A stretch of DNA of 64,000 nucleotides from Caldicellulosiruptor danielii (GCF_034343125.1 NZ_CP139957.1:1792001-1856000), one strand, 5' to 3'; counted from the first letter of the stretch, positions 1-8,420 are shown. The notes: a model not told the origin generated them from the letters alone. Numbers and translations are program-made.

Positions 1-825
1 ATATCCCGATGTAAAGCTATCGTATAGCCTGTACTGCACACCCATTATCTGAACAGCACCAGCAAGACCTGCAAATGCACCTGAAAGTCCCATAGCTAAA
101 ACAAGTTTTCTTGCAACATTTATACCTGCATACCTTGCAGCTTTCATATTAAAACCTACTGCTCTAAGTTCATAACCTATTGTGGTTTTGTACATGAGAA
201 TATAAACCACCACAACTGCTAAAATTGCAATAAAAAGTCCACTTGACAGTTGTGTATTTGGCACTAAAATACTCAGCTTCGCACTGTCTTGAATCATCGG
301 CGATTGAGGTATTGTCCCTTTGTCCATCATCGGCCCGCCTTCTAATAAATAGTGGCTAAAATAGATAGCTATGTAGCTCATCATCATAGTTGTGATAACC
401 TCATGAGCACCAGTGTAAACCTTTGCCAACCCTGGAACAAGTCCACCCCACAGTGCACCTGCTATCATAGAACATATAATTATCAACGGAATGTGTAAAT
501 ACCATGGAAGACCCTTTATCTGATACCCAAGATAAGTTGCAACAATTGCACCTATCCAAAACTGTCCTTCAGCACCAATATTAAAAAGACCAGACGAAAA
601 TGCTATCGCAACCCCAAGGCCTGTTATTATCAGTGGTATTGCATTTGTCAATGTTGTTGCAAAGTTCATTAGATTTCCGTATGCTCCGCTAAAAAGTGCC
701 ATGTACGCATAAATAGGATTTTGTTTTGCTGTGATTAATATCACAATCCCGCCTACAATCATTGATATAAAAATAGCAATAAGTGGCATTAAAATACTCT
801 GTAAAGCTTTTTTTACCATCACCAT
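1..825 (-). CDS. Nucleoside-type ABC transporter permease (YufP/BmpC-like), partial
   Basis: Inner-membrane subunit of an importer for nucleosides or related compounds; its 3' end lies outside the window. I translated 275 codons from ATG at 825. They give a very hydrophobic protein with several membrane segments and the branched-chain/nucleoside permease signature around AFSSGLFNIGAEGQFWIGA, followed by a cytoplasmic-loop-like GAHEVITTMMMSYIA. The start codon directly follows the TAA of the upstream ATPase gene (828-826), and the ATPase's last codons supply an AGGAGG ribosome binding site, so the two are translationally coupled. The family usually has two permeases, so a second one is expected beyond position 1. 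The substrate class is inferred from the BMP binding protein and phosphorylase in the same operon. Confidence 0.9.
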   Translation of the reverse strand, partial: MVMVKKALQSILMPLIAIFISMIVGGIVILITAKQNPIYAYMALFSGAYGNLMNFATTLTNAIPLIITGLGVAIAFSSGLFNIGAEGQFWIGAIVATYLGYQIKGLPWYLHIPLIIICSMIAGALWGGLVPGLAKVYTGAHEVITTMMMSYIAIYFSHYLLEGGPMMDKGTIPQSPMIQDSAKLSILVPNTQLSSGLFIAILAVVVVYILMYKTTIGYELRAVGFNMKAARYAGINVARKLVLAMGLSGAFAGLAGAVQIMGVQYRLYDSFTSGY

Positions 826-2343
826 TTAGGCCTCCTTCTTTTTCTTGCCTATCATCAAAAGTCCTATTTCTTCCTTTGTTGCAGTTTTGCTATCCAATAT
901 ATCCATAATTCTTCCAGAGTACATCACAGCAATCCTGTCAGACAGGTTCAAAATCTCATCAAGTTCCAACGAAACAAGCAGTACTGCCTTACCACTGTCT
1001 CTAAGCTCAATGAGCTTTCTATGAATGTACTCAATTGCACCTACATCCATACCTCTTGTTGGCTGAACAGCAATTAAAAGGTCTGGACTGCTTGAAAACT
1101 CTCTTGCCAAAATTACTTTTTGCTGATTGCCACCTGAGAGATTCTTTGCAAATAGTCTAAAATCTGGTGGACGCACATCAAATTCGTGTATAAGTTTATT
1201 GGCCTCAAAAGTTATCGCCTTATAATTTAAAAAACCCCTATTAGAATATGGCTTTTTATAGTACCTTTTGAGCACAATGTTTTCTGCAATTGTAAAGTTT
1301 AAAACAAGACCATCAAGCTGCCTGTCTGCAGGAATATAAGCAATCCCTTTTTCGTAACGCTTGCGTGTAGGAAGATTTTGAATCTCTTGTCCATTAAAAA
1401 TTATTTTTCCTGTTGATTGTACAAGCCCTACAATAGCTTCTACAAGTTCATTTTGCCCGTTTCCATCAACACCTGCTATACCAAAAATCTCTCCTCTTCT
1501 TACTTCAAAACTTACATCTTTGACCTTTTCAACACCGTTTTTCAATTTAACTGAAAGGTTTTCAATCTTTAGTACAGTCTCGCCTAACCGTGGCTCATTT
1601 TTTTCAACAACAAGTTTGACTTCTCTTCCAACCATCAAATTTGCAAGTTCCTGTTCATTTGTTTCTTTTGTGTTCATGGTCTTTATTGTCTTTCCTCTTC
1701 TCATAACAGTAACCCTATCTGAAATTTCCATAACCTCATCAAGCTTGTGACTTATAAACAGTATTGATATCCCTTGAGCTTTGAGGTTATTTATAATTTT
1801 AAAAAGTTCTCTTGTCTCTTGAGGTGTGAGCATTGCTGTAGGTTCATCAAGTATTAAAAGTCTTGCATCTCTATAAAAAGCTTTTAATATCTCCACTCTT
1901 TGTTGCATACCTACACTCAAATCTCCAACTTTTGCCTTTGGGTCAATTTCTAAATTGTATTTCTTCGAAATCTCAAGTATTTTCTTTTCAGCTTCCTGAA
2001 CATTGAACCTAAAACCTTTTGGTTCAAATCCCAAAACAATATTTTCAGCTACCGTAAATACAGGTATCAACATAAAATGCTGATGAACCATTCCTATTCC
2101 TTTTTCAATTGCTTCATGAGGACCTTTGACCTCAAGTTTTTTACCCTCAAAATATATCTCCCCAGAATCAGGAGCATAAAGACCATATATGATATTCATT
2201 AAAGTTGACTTTCCAGCACCATTTTCCCCAAGTATGGCGTGTACCTCACCTTTTTTTACATCCAAATACACATTATCATTTGCTTGAATATTACCAAATC
2301 TTTTAGAAATACCTTTGACCTGCAAAATGTATTCCATATCCAT
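826..2343 (-). CDS. Nucleoside/sugar ABC transporter ATP-binding protein, two-domain (YufO-like)
   Basis: Cytoplasmic energy-coupling subunit of the BMP-type importer. The 505 residues hold two ABC domains. The first has an intact Walker A (GENGAGKST, about 39-47), an LSVGMQQ signature (about 142) and Walker B LLILDEPT (about 162). The second has a degenerate P-loop (GVDGNGQNE, with no GK pair) but a good LSGGNQQ signature. This asymmetry is normal for the RbsA/YufO type. The start is either M1 or M3; AGGTGG sits just upstream of M1. It follows the phosphorylase gene by 13 bases and abuts the permease gene, so it is in the same operon. Confidence 0.93.
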   Translation of the reverse strand: MDMEYILQVKGISKRFGNIQANDNVYLDVKKGEVHAILGENGAGKSTLMNIIYGLYAPDSGEIYFEGKKLEVKGPHEAIEKGIGMVHQHFMLIPVFTVAENIVLGFEPKGFRFNVQEAEKKILEISKKYNLEIDPKAKVGDLSVGMQQRVEILKAFYRDARLLILDEPTAMLTPQETRELFKIINNLKAQGISILFISHKLDEVMEISDRVTVMRRGKTIKTMNTKETNEQELANLMVGREVKLVVEKNEPRLGETVLKIENLSVKLKNGVEKVKDVSFEVRRGEIFGIAGVDGNGQNELVEAIVGLVQSTGKIIFNGQEIQNLPTRKRYEKGIAYIPADRQLDGLVLNFTIAENIVLKRYYKKPYSNRGFLNYKAITFEANKLIHEFDVRPPDFRLFAKNLSGGNQQKVILAREFSSSPDLLIAVQPTRGMDVGAIEYIHRKLIELRDSGKAVLLVSLELDEILNLSDRIAVMYSGRIMDILDSKTATKEEIGLLMIGKKKKEA

Positions 2344-2356
2344 GTCCCACCTGTCT

Positions 2357-3091
2357 TTATATTCTTTTTATTATTTCAACGATAACCTTTTTGAGCTTTT
2401 CTATATTTTCAGAAAACACTCTCAAAACCTCTTCATGTGAAACAGGTTTTATATCTGGGTGATCTTCTAACCCAGCATCATAGTCTGTCACAAGAGTTAT
2501 ATTTAAATACTTTATACCAAGTTCATTTGCTAATGCCACCTCAGGATACTGTGTCATTCCAATCACGTCAAATCCCATCTTGGAATACCATCTGCTCTCA
2601 GCCAATGTTGAAAATCTTGGTCCCTGAATAACTACACACGTACCTTTTTTGTGAAATCTATATCCAAGTTCTTCTAAAACATTGATTGCAATTTTTCTCA
2701 TCTGTTCATCATAAGGCTGTGCCATGGATGTGTGCCTTACATTTCCAATATCTGAAAATGTATCCTCCCGCCCCCATGTCCTGTCAATAAACTGGTCAAC
2801 AATTACAAAATCACCTGGCATAATCTCTTTCTTCAAACTTCCACATGCTGTTGTTGAAATAATCTTATCAACCCCAAGTTCTTTTAATGCATATATATTT
2901 GCCCTATATGGCACTTTATGAGGAGGGTAAATATGTGTTTTACCATGCCTCGGAATAAACGCAACTTCTTTCCCTTCTACTTTTGAATTTGCTATTTTAT
3001 CACTTGGTTTGCCATACGGAGTTTCAATCTCTATTTCTTTAACATTTTCCAAAAAAGAGTAAAATCCAGAACCACCTATTATCCCTATCAT
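2357..3091 (-). CDS. mtnP: S-methyl-5'-thioadenosine / purine nucleoside phosphorylase
   Basis: Cytoplasmic enzyme that splits methylthioadenosine (or a related purine nucleoside) with phosphate to give the base and sugar-1-phosphate. The 244-residue protein has the whole MTAP-family layout: N-terminal GIIGGSGFY phosphate loop, RHG at the second phosphate site, TTACGSLKKEIMPGDFVIVDQFIDRT, QGPRFSTLAESR, the GMTQYPEVALA segment and VTDYDAG. The Asp residues of TDYD are those used in MTAP to recognise a 6-aminopurine, which favours MTA or adenosine over inosine. AAGGAG lies upstream of ATG 3091. It sits between the binding-protein and ATPase genes of a nucleoside importer, which suggests it acts on the imported substrate. 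The exact substrate cannot be fixed from sequence. Confidence 0.87.
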   Translation of the reverse strand: MIGIIGGSGFYSFLENVKEIEIETPYGKPSDKIANSKVEGKEVAFIPRHGKTHIYPPHKVPYRANIYALKELGVDKIISTTACGSLKKEIMPGDFVIVDQFIDRTWGREDTFSDIGNVRHTSMAQPYDEQMRKIAINVLEELGYRFHKKGTCVVIQGPRFSTLAESRWYSKMGFDVIGMTQYPEVALANELGIKYLNITLVTDYDAGLEDHPDIKPVSHEEVLRVFSENIEKLKKVIVEIIKRI

Positions 3092-3143
3092 AACAGATTA
3101 GATCTCCTTTCCATTCATATCATAAACATGTATATTGTCAAAA

Positions 3144-3177
3144 GGCCTGCTGCGGTATAAGCTCTTCCCAGCAGGCC
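3144..3177 (-). terminator. Hairpin between binding protein and phosphorylase genes
   Basis: A perfect 9-bp inverted repeat (GGCCTGCTG / CAGCAGGCC) with a 16-base loop lies 18 bases after the BMP gene stop. On the minus strand it is followed by only a short TTTT. It could be a weak terminator, or a partial terminator or mRNA stabiliser that leaves the binding protein more abundant than the rest of the operon, as is common in ABC importers. A weak promoter-like TTGACA-16-TATGAA follows it. Confidence 0.7.
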
Positions 3178-3195
3178 CTTAAAACTTACATGGTA

Positions 3196-4218
3196 TTACT
3201 TTACCTCTGTTGGTATCTTTATTTTACCAGCCTTTATATCAGCAATTACCTTGTTTATCTTGTCGCTTACACTCTTTGGAACACCTTTCATAAATGGTGC
3301 AAGCCCAACGCCGTTGTTCTTTAAATCAAAGTAAATAATACCACTCTTGAATTTACCATTTAATGTATCTTTTATAACACTATATGTTGCAACATCAACT
3401 CTTTTCATTGCAGAGGTAACAACAGTGTTTGGGGCTACATAGCTTTGGTCTGAGTCAACACCAATTGCATATACTCCCTTTTCTTTTGCAGCTTGGATAA
3501 CACCAAGACCTGTCTGCCCTGCAACCTGGAATACAAAGTCAGCACCTTGTGCAATCTCTGAAAGAGCTACCTGTTTTCCTGAAGCCGGGTCGTCAAACTT
3601 GCCAGTGTATTTGATTATAACTTTTGCTTTTGGAATTTCACTCAAAACACCAGCTTTAAAACCTGCAATGTACCTGTCAACAGGTGGAATCTTCATTCCA
3701 CCAACAACTCCAAATACATTCTTTCCAGTTGTTTTGCCAAATTTAGCTTTTTCAAGCGAAGCTGCTGCAACACCTGCTAAGTAACCTGCTTGTTCTTCTC
3801 TGAACATAGCTGAGGCAACATTAGGAAGATTAGAAATCTCAGAGTCAATAATTAAAAATTTTGTCTTTGGAAACTGTTTTGCAACTGTCACAACTGAGTC
3901 GTGCATTAGAAAACCAACTGCAATAATTAAATCGTAATTAGCTTTTGCAAGTTTTTGTAAGTTTGGAATATAGTCTGTCATCTGCTTTGATTGAATGAGA
4001 GTTGTTTTGATTTTGAGTTCTTTTTCAGCCTTTTTCAGTCCCTCATATGCAGATTGATTGAAACTTCTGTCATTGACACCGCCAACGTCAGTGACAAGAC
4101 CTACCTTAAAAACTTTTTGTGATGTAGACCCATTTGCCTTGTTCCAAGATACATTTAAACTGAGCAAAAGTGCAGCAATAATAACAAGACTTAAGATTGC
4201 ATATAGCTTTTTCTTCAT
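3196..4218 (-). CDS. BMP-family ABC transporter substrate-binding protein
   Basis: Extracellular nucleoside-type binding protein (Med/TmpC/PnrA family), 340 residues. It has an N-terminal hydrophobic signal (residues about 3-22), then FKVGLVTDVGGVNDRSFNQSAYEG, the family hallmark, and later GVDSDQSYVAPNTVVTSAMKR. I chose ATG 4218, 10 bases after GGAGG; an in-frame TTG at 4227 lies too close to that site. Most Firmicute members are lipoproteins, but no cysteine follows this signal (the region reads SLNVSWNKANGS), so lipid anchoring by the usual lipobox is not visible. It is the first gene of the importer operon. Confidence 0.92.
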   Translation of the reverse strand: MKKKLYAILSLVIIAALLLSLNVSWNKANGSTSQKVFKVGLVTDVGGVNDRSFNQSAYEGLKKAEKELKIKTTLIQSKQMTDYIPNLQKLAKANYDLIIAVGFLMHDSVVTVAKQFPKTKFLIIDSEISNLPNVASAMFREEQAGYLAGVAAASLEKAKFGKTTGKNVFGVVGGMKIPPVDRYIAGFKAGVLSEIPKAKVIIKYTGKFDDPASGKQVALSEIAQGADFVFQVAGQTGLGVIQAAKEKGVYAIGVDSDQSYVAPNTVVTSAMKRVDVATYSVIKDTLNGKFKSGIIYFDLKNNGVGLAPFMKGVPKSVSDKINKVIADIKAGKIKIPTEVK

Positions 4219-4248
4219 AAAAAGCAAACCTCCTCTTTTATTTTTTAG

Positions 4249-4273
4249 ATGTCAGACATCTGACATCTGACAT
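4249..4273 (-). promoter_or_regulatory. Repeated TGTCAGA operator at the transporter promoter start
   Basis: On the minus strand the sequence just after the -10 box carries two tandem ATGTCAG units, followed by an ATGTCTGACAT end. The arms ATGTCAGA and TCTGACAT form a perfect 8-bp inverted repeat with a 2-base gap (4249-4266), and a further half-site lies at 4267-4273. Its place at about +1 to +25 fits a repressor site. The cognate regulator is not in this window, and I do not recognise the motif. Confidence 0.6.
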
Positions 4274-4277
4274 TACT

Positions 4278-4306
4278 ATTTTATAATTTTTGTTCAAAAA
4301 AGTCAA
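4278..4306 (-). promoter_or_regulatory. Sigma-A promoter of the nucleoside transporter operon
   Basis: TTGACT (4306-4301), a 17-base spacer, then TAAAAT (4283-4278), reading towards the BMP gene. Spacing and hexamers fit a vegetative promoter, and the operator repeat begins directly after it. Confidence 0.65.
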
Positions 4307-4340
4307 TATGAAAATTTATAAATTTGTGAATTATAATTAT

Positions 4341-4369
4341 AAAAGACTGCCTCTGAATAGCAGCCTTTT
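4341..4369 (-). terminator. Terminator after gatD
   Basis: Minus-strand hairpin GGCTGC ... GCAGTC followed by TTTTAT, 15 bases past the gatD stop. A Rho-independent terminator ending the murT-gatD unit. Confidence 0.75.
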
Positions 4370-4384
4370 GCCCAAATTTCTGTT

Positions 4385-5113
4385 TTACATATACAATTCT
4401 TTTACCTTGTTGTGAGCCATATACTCTAATGTATCATCTAATTTCTGAAATTCTAAGCTATTTAAAGCATACTTTCTTTCAAGAGCTTTTTTTAGTATAT
4501 AATCTGCAATATGTGGATTTTTAGGAAGAAGAGGACCGTGCAAATACGTACCTATTACATTTTTATAAATCAGTCCTTCAAACCCATCCTCCCCGTTATT
4601 TCCATAACCTTTTAAGACCTTGCCAAAAGGCTGATAATCATGATAGGTTCTTCCACCATGATTTTCATATCCCACAACTGTTTTGGGAAAAACATTCAAG
4701 CTTGTTTCAATTATAATATTCCCAATAAGTCTTTTCCCTTCAGCTTTTGTCACAAAATCCATGAGGTGAAGACCTTTTATTGCTCTGCCGCTTGCATCAA
4801 TATAAGCCTCTCCTAAAAGCTGATACCCGCCACAGATTGCAAGTACCACAAGTCCATCTTCAATAAGACTTTTAATAAGCTCTTTCACATTTAGAAGATG
4901 TGAATATACAATAGACTGTTCTCTATCTGATGCCCCACCAAGCAGAACTATATCAGCATTTTTTAGGATTTCTGGGCCTGCACCAAAATTGTACTCAAAA
5001 ATGTTAGCTTTAATCCCACGCCAAACACATCTTTTCTGAAGGCATATAATGTTTCCCCTATCCCCATAAAGGTTCAAAACCTCGGGAAACATGTTCACAA
5101 TGTTTATCTCCAT
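4385..5113 (-). CDS. gatD: Lipid II isoglutaminyl synthase, glutamine amidotransferase subunit
   Basis: Supplies ammonia from glutamine so that partner MurT can amidate the D-glutamate of lipid II. The 242 residues form a class I amidotransferase of the CobB/CobQ-like type. The nucleophile Cys94 lies in LAICGGYQLLG and the catalytic His at 192 in GTYLHGPLL. The N-terminus has the GatD-typical LYGDRGNIICLQKR. The length matches the family. Its start overlaps the murT end by 10 bases, so the two are translationally coupled. Confidence 0.94.
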   Translation of the reverse strand: MEINIVNMFPEVLNLYGDRGNIICLQKRCVWRGIKANIFEYNFGAGPEILKNADIVLLGGASDREQSIVYSHLLNVKELIKSLIEDGLVVLAICGGYQLLGEAYIDASGRAIKGLHLMDFVTKAEGKRLIGNIIIETSLNVFPKTVVGYENHGGRTYHDYQPFGKVLKGYGNNGEDGFEGLIYKNVIGTYLHGPLLPKNPHIADYILKKALERKYALNSLEFQKLDDTLEYMAHNKVKELYM

Positions 5114-6459
5114 TTTTTAAACCCATCCTTTTGTGAAAGATTATATACTATCCTCTTTACCTCAAAAAGAGCTGTGTACGTTGGAAGAATGTACACTTTT
5201 TTCACCTCTTCCAGCTCGAACACCTTGCCAAGCTCGTTTGTATAATCAATCATTTCAAAATTAAAAAGTTTATACTCACTGTATTTCACCCTCAAAGCCA
5301 TATCTTCTTTTCTCTTGCCACTAAAGTACAAAGCTTTGATGTTTTCTATCCTGTCCAAGATGTCAAAATCAACATCCCAAATCCATGAGACATCTTTCCC
5401 ATCTGCAGCATTGTCGTTAAGGATAAAAACAATTACCTTAGGGTCAGGGTCCTTGCTAATTACATTTAATGTCTCGCTCATGCCTATGGGGTTTTTTACA
5501 AGGGATATTATCACTTTTTTGCTGCCAACTTCTTTCTTTTCCAACCTTCTGAGCTTATTTTCAAATGTTTCAATTCTTTCTTTTATTTTTTCCTTTTCAA
5601 CACCAATCAGCATTGCCACCGAGATTGCTGCACAGACATTGTACAGATTATAAACACCATTTATTTTCCATTTAATGTTCTCAATAAGTATATCTCTTTC
5701 CCTGTCAACAAAATCAAAAACAAACCCTGCCGAATCTTCTCTTATATTTGTGATGACAAACCTGCTCTCAGGATTTTTATAACCACATGTAAAGCATTCA
5801 TATTTCCCAAGATGCCCAACATTATAAAACAAATATTCAAGTTTGGCATTGCACAGAGGACAGAAACGTGAATCTAATGTGACATTGGTTCTTCGGCTAA
5901 GTAGGTTTTCATCAACGCTGTAAAACACCTTCTTTTTACCGCTAAAACTTGCCAAGTTTGGGTCGTCTGCATTTATTACGGCTAAAGCTTGTCCAATATG
6001 GTTCAGAATCAGTTCTTTTACCCTGTCAAGCTCACCGTATCTGTCAAGCTGGTCCCTGAACACATTGGTTGTAACAAATATGTCTGGTTTTAAATATCTT
6101 GTTACAACTGGCAGTGATCCCTCATCAACTTCAAAACATGCAATATCATAACTTGACCTGAAATTATTTATAAAAGAGCTCACAATGCCATTTGCCATAT
6201 TTGAACCTTTCAAATTAGAAAGTACAACCTTATCACCCGCAATTAGCCTGTTTATTATGTTGTTTGTGGTTGTCTTACCATTTGTACCTGATATAAGTAT
6301 CTTTAGATTGCTTCTTTTATCAATTTCATTCATGATAGAAGGACAAATCTTGAGAGCAATCTTCCCCGGAGCACTTGTTGCGTCCTTCCTGAAAAGCTTT
6401 AAAGTAAACTTTACAAGCATCCCCAGCAAAATAGCAACGTAAAATCTTATTTTCTGCAA
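5104..6459 (-). CDS. murT: Lipid II isoglutaminyl synthase, Mur-ligase-like subunit
   Basis: ATP-dependent partner of GatD in amidation of peptidoglycan precursors. The 451-residue Mur ligase-like protein has a P-loop GTNGKTTT (58-65), a four-cysteine zinc ribbon (Cys200, 203, 222, 225) inserted in the central domain as is typical of MurT, and the C-terminal MurT/DUF1727 region. An N-terminal hydrophobic stretch may associate with the membrane. The start appears to be TTG at 6459: AGGAG lies 10 bases upstream, an in-frame TGA precedes it, and the next ATG (residue 14) would cut conserved sequence. Confidence 0.94.
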   Translation of the reverse strand: MQKIRFYVAILLGMLVKFTLKLFRKDATSAPGKIALKICPSIMNEIDKRSNLKILISGTNGKTTTNNIINRLIAGDKVVLSNLKGSNMANGIVSSFINNFRSSYDIACFEVDEGSLPVVTRYLKPDIFVTTNVFRDQLDRYGELDRVKELILNHIGQALAVINADDPNLASFSGKKKVFYSVDENLLSRRTNVTLDSRFCPLCNAKLEYLFYNVGHLGKYECFTCGYKNPESRFVITNIREDSAGFVFDFVDRERDILIENIKWKINGVYNLYNVCAAISVAMLIGVEKEKIKERIETFENKLRRLEKKEVGSKKVIISLVKNPIGMSETLNVISKDPDPKVIVFILNDNAADGKDVSWIWDVDFDILDRIENIKALYFSGKRKEDMALRVKYSEYKLFNFEMIDYTNELGKVFELEEVKKVYILPTYTALFEVKRIVYNLSQKDGFKKWR

Positions 6460-6499
6460 CTTTGCTCATCTCCTACTTTCTGAAAAAGATTGTAAAATA

Positions 6500-6522
6500 C
6501 AAAAAGCAAAGCACTGCCTTGC
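6500..6522 (-). terminator. Terminator after xerD-like gene
   Basis: A 7-bp stem with one G-T pair and a 3-base loop (6506-6522), followed on the minus strand by TTTTTGTATTTT. It separates the recombinase gene from murT, which would then need its own promoter or read-through. Confidence 0.6.
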
Positions 6523-6550
6523 CACACATATTTTCAAAATAAAAATCCTA

Positions 6551-7426
6551 TTATGCACGTGGATGAGTTTTCTGATAAACCTCTTTTAGTTTAACATTTG
6601 CAACTTGAAGATATCTCTGTGTTGTGGAAATATCAGCATGGCCAAGCATTTGCTGAACAACTCTCACATCTGCCCCATTTTCAATAAGGTGTGTGGCAAA
6701 AGAGTGCCTGAGCACATGCGGTGTTATTTCTTTATTTACCCCTGCGCTTTGTGCATAGAACTTTACTATCTTCCAAAACCCCTGTCTTGTTATTCGCTCA
6801 CCGTTAAAGTTCAGAAACAGAGCTTCTTCATCCTTGCTTTTAGCAAGGTAAGGCCGCGAATGGCGCAAATACTTCTCAACTGCCGATATAGCGTACGAAC
6901 CAATGGGAATAACCCTGTCTCTTTTCTTGTTTTTGCAGATGATATATCCGTGTTCAAGATTGATGTCGTCAAGATTGAGGTTGATAAGTTCACTCACCCT
7001 AATACCTGTTGCATACAAAAGTTCAAGCATTGCTTTGTCTCTGATTCCTTTAATATCATCTTCTTTCGGACATGAAAGAAGCTTTTCCACCTCATCTCTG
7101 GTAAGTATCTGAGGTGGACTTTTCTCAAGTTTGGGAGGTTCAATTTCAATCTTTCCAATGTCAACAATGTTCTGAATTTTTAGAAAGTCATAGAAGACTT
7201 TTAGCGAAACAATTGCTCGTGCAATTGTGCTGTTTGATTTACCACTTTTTTGCATACTGATAATGTATGCTATCAAGGTTGCCTGAGAAGTATTTTCAAG
7301 TTTTATCTTTATGTTATCTAAAAATTCTATGTATTTTTTAGTATCTCGCAAATATGAGCTTATGGTATTTTGTGAAAATCTATTCTGGCTCTGGAGGTGA
7401 TTACCAAAAGCTTCTATGATACTCAT
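6551..7426 (-). CDS. xerD: Site-specific tyrosine recombinase, XerD-like
   Basis: Probably resolves chromosome dimers at dif with a XerC partner. The 291 residues have an N-terminal SAM-like core-binding domain (about 1-95) and a C-terminal catalytic domain with all key residues: Arg143 (TGIRVSEL), His237 and Arg240 (HVLRHSFATH), His263 (LGHADISTT) and nucleophile Tyr272. Length and the ARA end fit chromosomal Xer proteins rather than phage integrases. It sits next to a spoIIM-like gene, as in Bacillus, where xerD and spoIIM are also close. Confidence 0.92.
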   Translation of the reverse strand: MSIIEAFGNHLQSQNRFSQNTISSYLRDTKKYIEFLDNIKIKLENTSQATLIAYIISMQKSGKSNSTIARAIVSLKVFYDFLKIQNIVDIGKIEIEPPKLEKSPPQILTRDEVEKLLSCPKEDDIKGIRDKAMLELLYATGIRVSELINLNLDDINLEHGYIICKNKKRDRVIPIGSYAISAVEKYLRHSRPYLAKSKDEEALFLNFNGERITRQGFWKIVKFYAQSAGVNKEITPHVLRHSFATHLIENGADVRVVQQMLGHADISTTQRYLQVANVKLKEVYQKTHPRA

Positions 7427-7477
7427 CTATCTCCAAATCCCCTTCTATCTATAAGTTCCTGCCATCTCATAGCAATC

Positions 7478-8041
7478 TCATATTAACCTGCAAGCAAGTT
7501 TTGCCACCATGTTGTCAATCACCAGTATCCCGCATACTAAAAATATTATAATCATTCCCACCACAGCAGTTGACCTTTTATCTATTTTTACCACTCTGTC
7601 TTTAAAGAGTAACATTATAAACGAATACAGAATAAGTATAATCAAAAATATGAAAACAATCAATTCTTTTAATAGTATATAAGACAAAAAGAATGCAAGT
7701 CCTTTTATTTTATACACGTAAAAAAAGACAGCAGTAGAAAGCCCAAATGAAAATCCTTTAAATATTACTATTCCTATGTTCAAAAGCTGCATATATCTGT
7801 GAAGGTTGGAAAGTCCCCACATGCAAAGGCAAAACAGTATTACTCCTGATGAGGATATCAAAACATTTTTCCAATAAGACGTATTTCCTTCTTTTGCTAT
7901 ATTTATTGAAAGTAAGACAAAGTTCGATAGCTGGCTTTTCTGATTTGCATTCATTCCCAAGAAAAATCTTATGCCAAAAAACATACTAAGAATATACAAG
8001 ACAGAAATAGATACAATTAAAAGTTTTATCTTTGACTTCAT
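7478..8041 (-). CDS. spoIIM: Stage II sporulation protein M-like membrane protein
   Basis: Predicted integral membrane protein of 187 residues with about five hydrophobic segments (near residues 6-28, 62-82, 90-112, 116-142 and 155-180). The loop VIFKGFSFGLSTAVFFYVYKI matches the SpoIIM/DUF95 pattern of a KG-x-x-x-G turn between helices. Known SpoIIM works with SpoIID and SpoIIP in septal wall thinning and engulfment. Identification rests on topology, that motif and its place beside xerD and spoIIP, because overall sequence identity to Bacillus SpoIIM appears low. Confidence 0.72.
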   Translation of the reverse strand: MKSKIKLLIVSISVLYILSMFFGIRFFLGMNANQKSQLSNFVLLSINIAKEGNTSYWKNVLISSSGVILFCLCMWGLSNLHRYMQLLNIGIVIFKGFSFGLSTAVFFYVYKIKGLAFFLSYILLKELIVFIFLIILILYSFIMLLFKDRVVKIDKRSTAVVGMIIIFLVCGILVIDNMVAKLACRLI

Positions 8042-8093
8042 TGTAATCTTCTCTTTTGCAAATTTTATAGTAAAATAATATGTTAATCTTATT

Positions 8094-8420
8094 TTAATTA
8101 TTCCCTACCAAAGAAAATAGATATCCCTTTGATTTAAAAATGAGATAGTTTGTCTTTTTAAAAAAGCGGTTTGGCAAGTTTTTGCTAATCTTGATTGAAA
8201 ATCTTCCACCTGCAAATTTTAAATTAACGTTATCGTAGCTGAAAAGTATTTTGAGGACGTACTCATCGTGTGGCAGCAGTTTTTGTTTGCTCAGTTCAAC
8301 CATAAAGAGCATAATCAAAAAGAAAAGTACTACCAAAATTAGCCCTATTCTTATCTTTTCGATAAAATTTTTATATTCACAATACCTTTTGTACCTACTT
8401 CTTCTCAAACCAAAACTCAC
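8094..8420 (-). CDS. Unknown single-pass membrane protein in the spoIIP-spoIIM cluster
   Basis: I do not recognise this 108-residue protein. It has a basic N-terminus (RRSRYKRYCEYKNF), one clear membrane helix (about 27-44) and a C-terminal part rich in Lys, Phe and Asn, suggesting a short extracytoplasmic domain. It begins with GTG, and its GTGA overlaps the spoIIP stop by 4 bases, so it is almost certainly co-translated with spoIIP. A sporulation membrane role is a guess from position only. Confidence 0.65.
   Translation of the reverse strand: MSFGLRRSRYKRYCEYKNFIEKIRIGLILVVLFFLIMLFMVELSKQKLLPHDEYVLKILFSYDNVNLKFAGGRFSIKISKNLPNRFFKKTNYLIFKSKGYLFSLVGNN

Noticed and set aside
4249..4273. Short tandem repeats as a CRISPR fragment
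   Set aside because: Units are 7 bases with no spacers and they sit at a promoter; an operator explains them better.
6551..7426. Tyrosine recombinase as a phage or mobile-element integrase
   Set aside because: Length, motifs and the spoIIM neighbourhood fit chromosomal XerD, and no tRNA, att repeat or phage genes are present.
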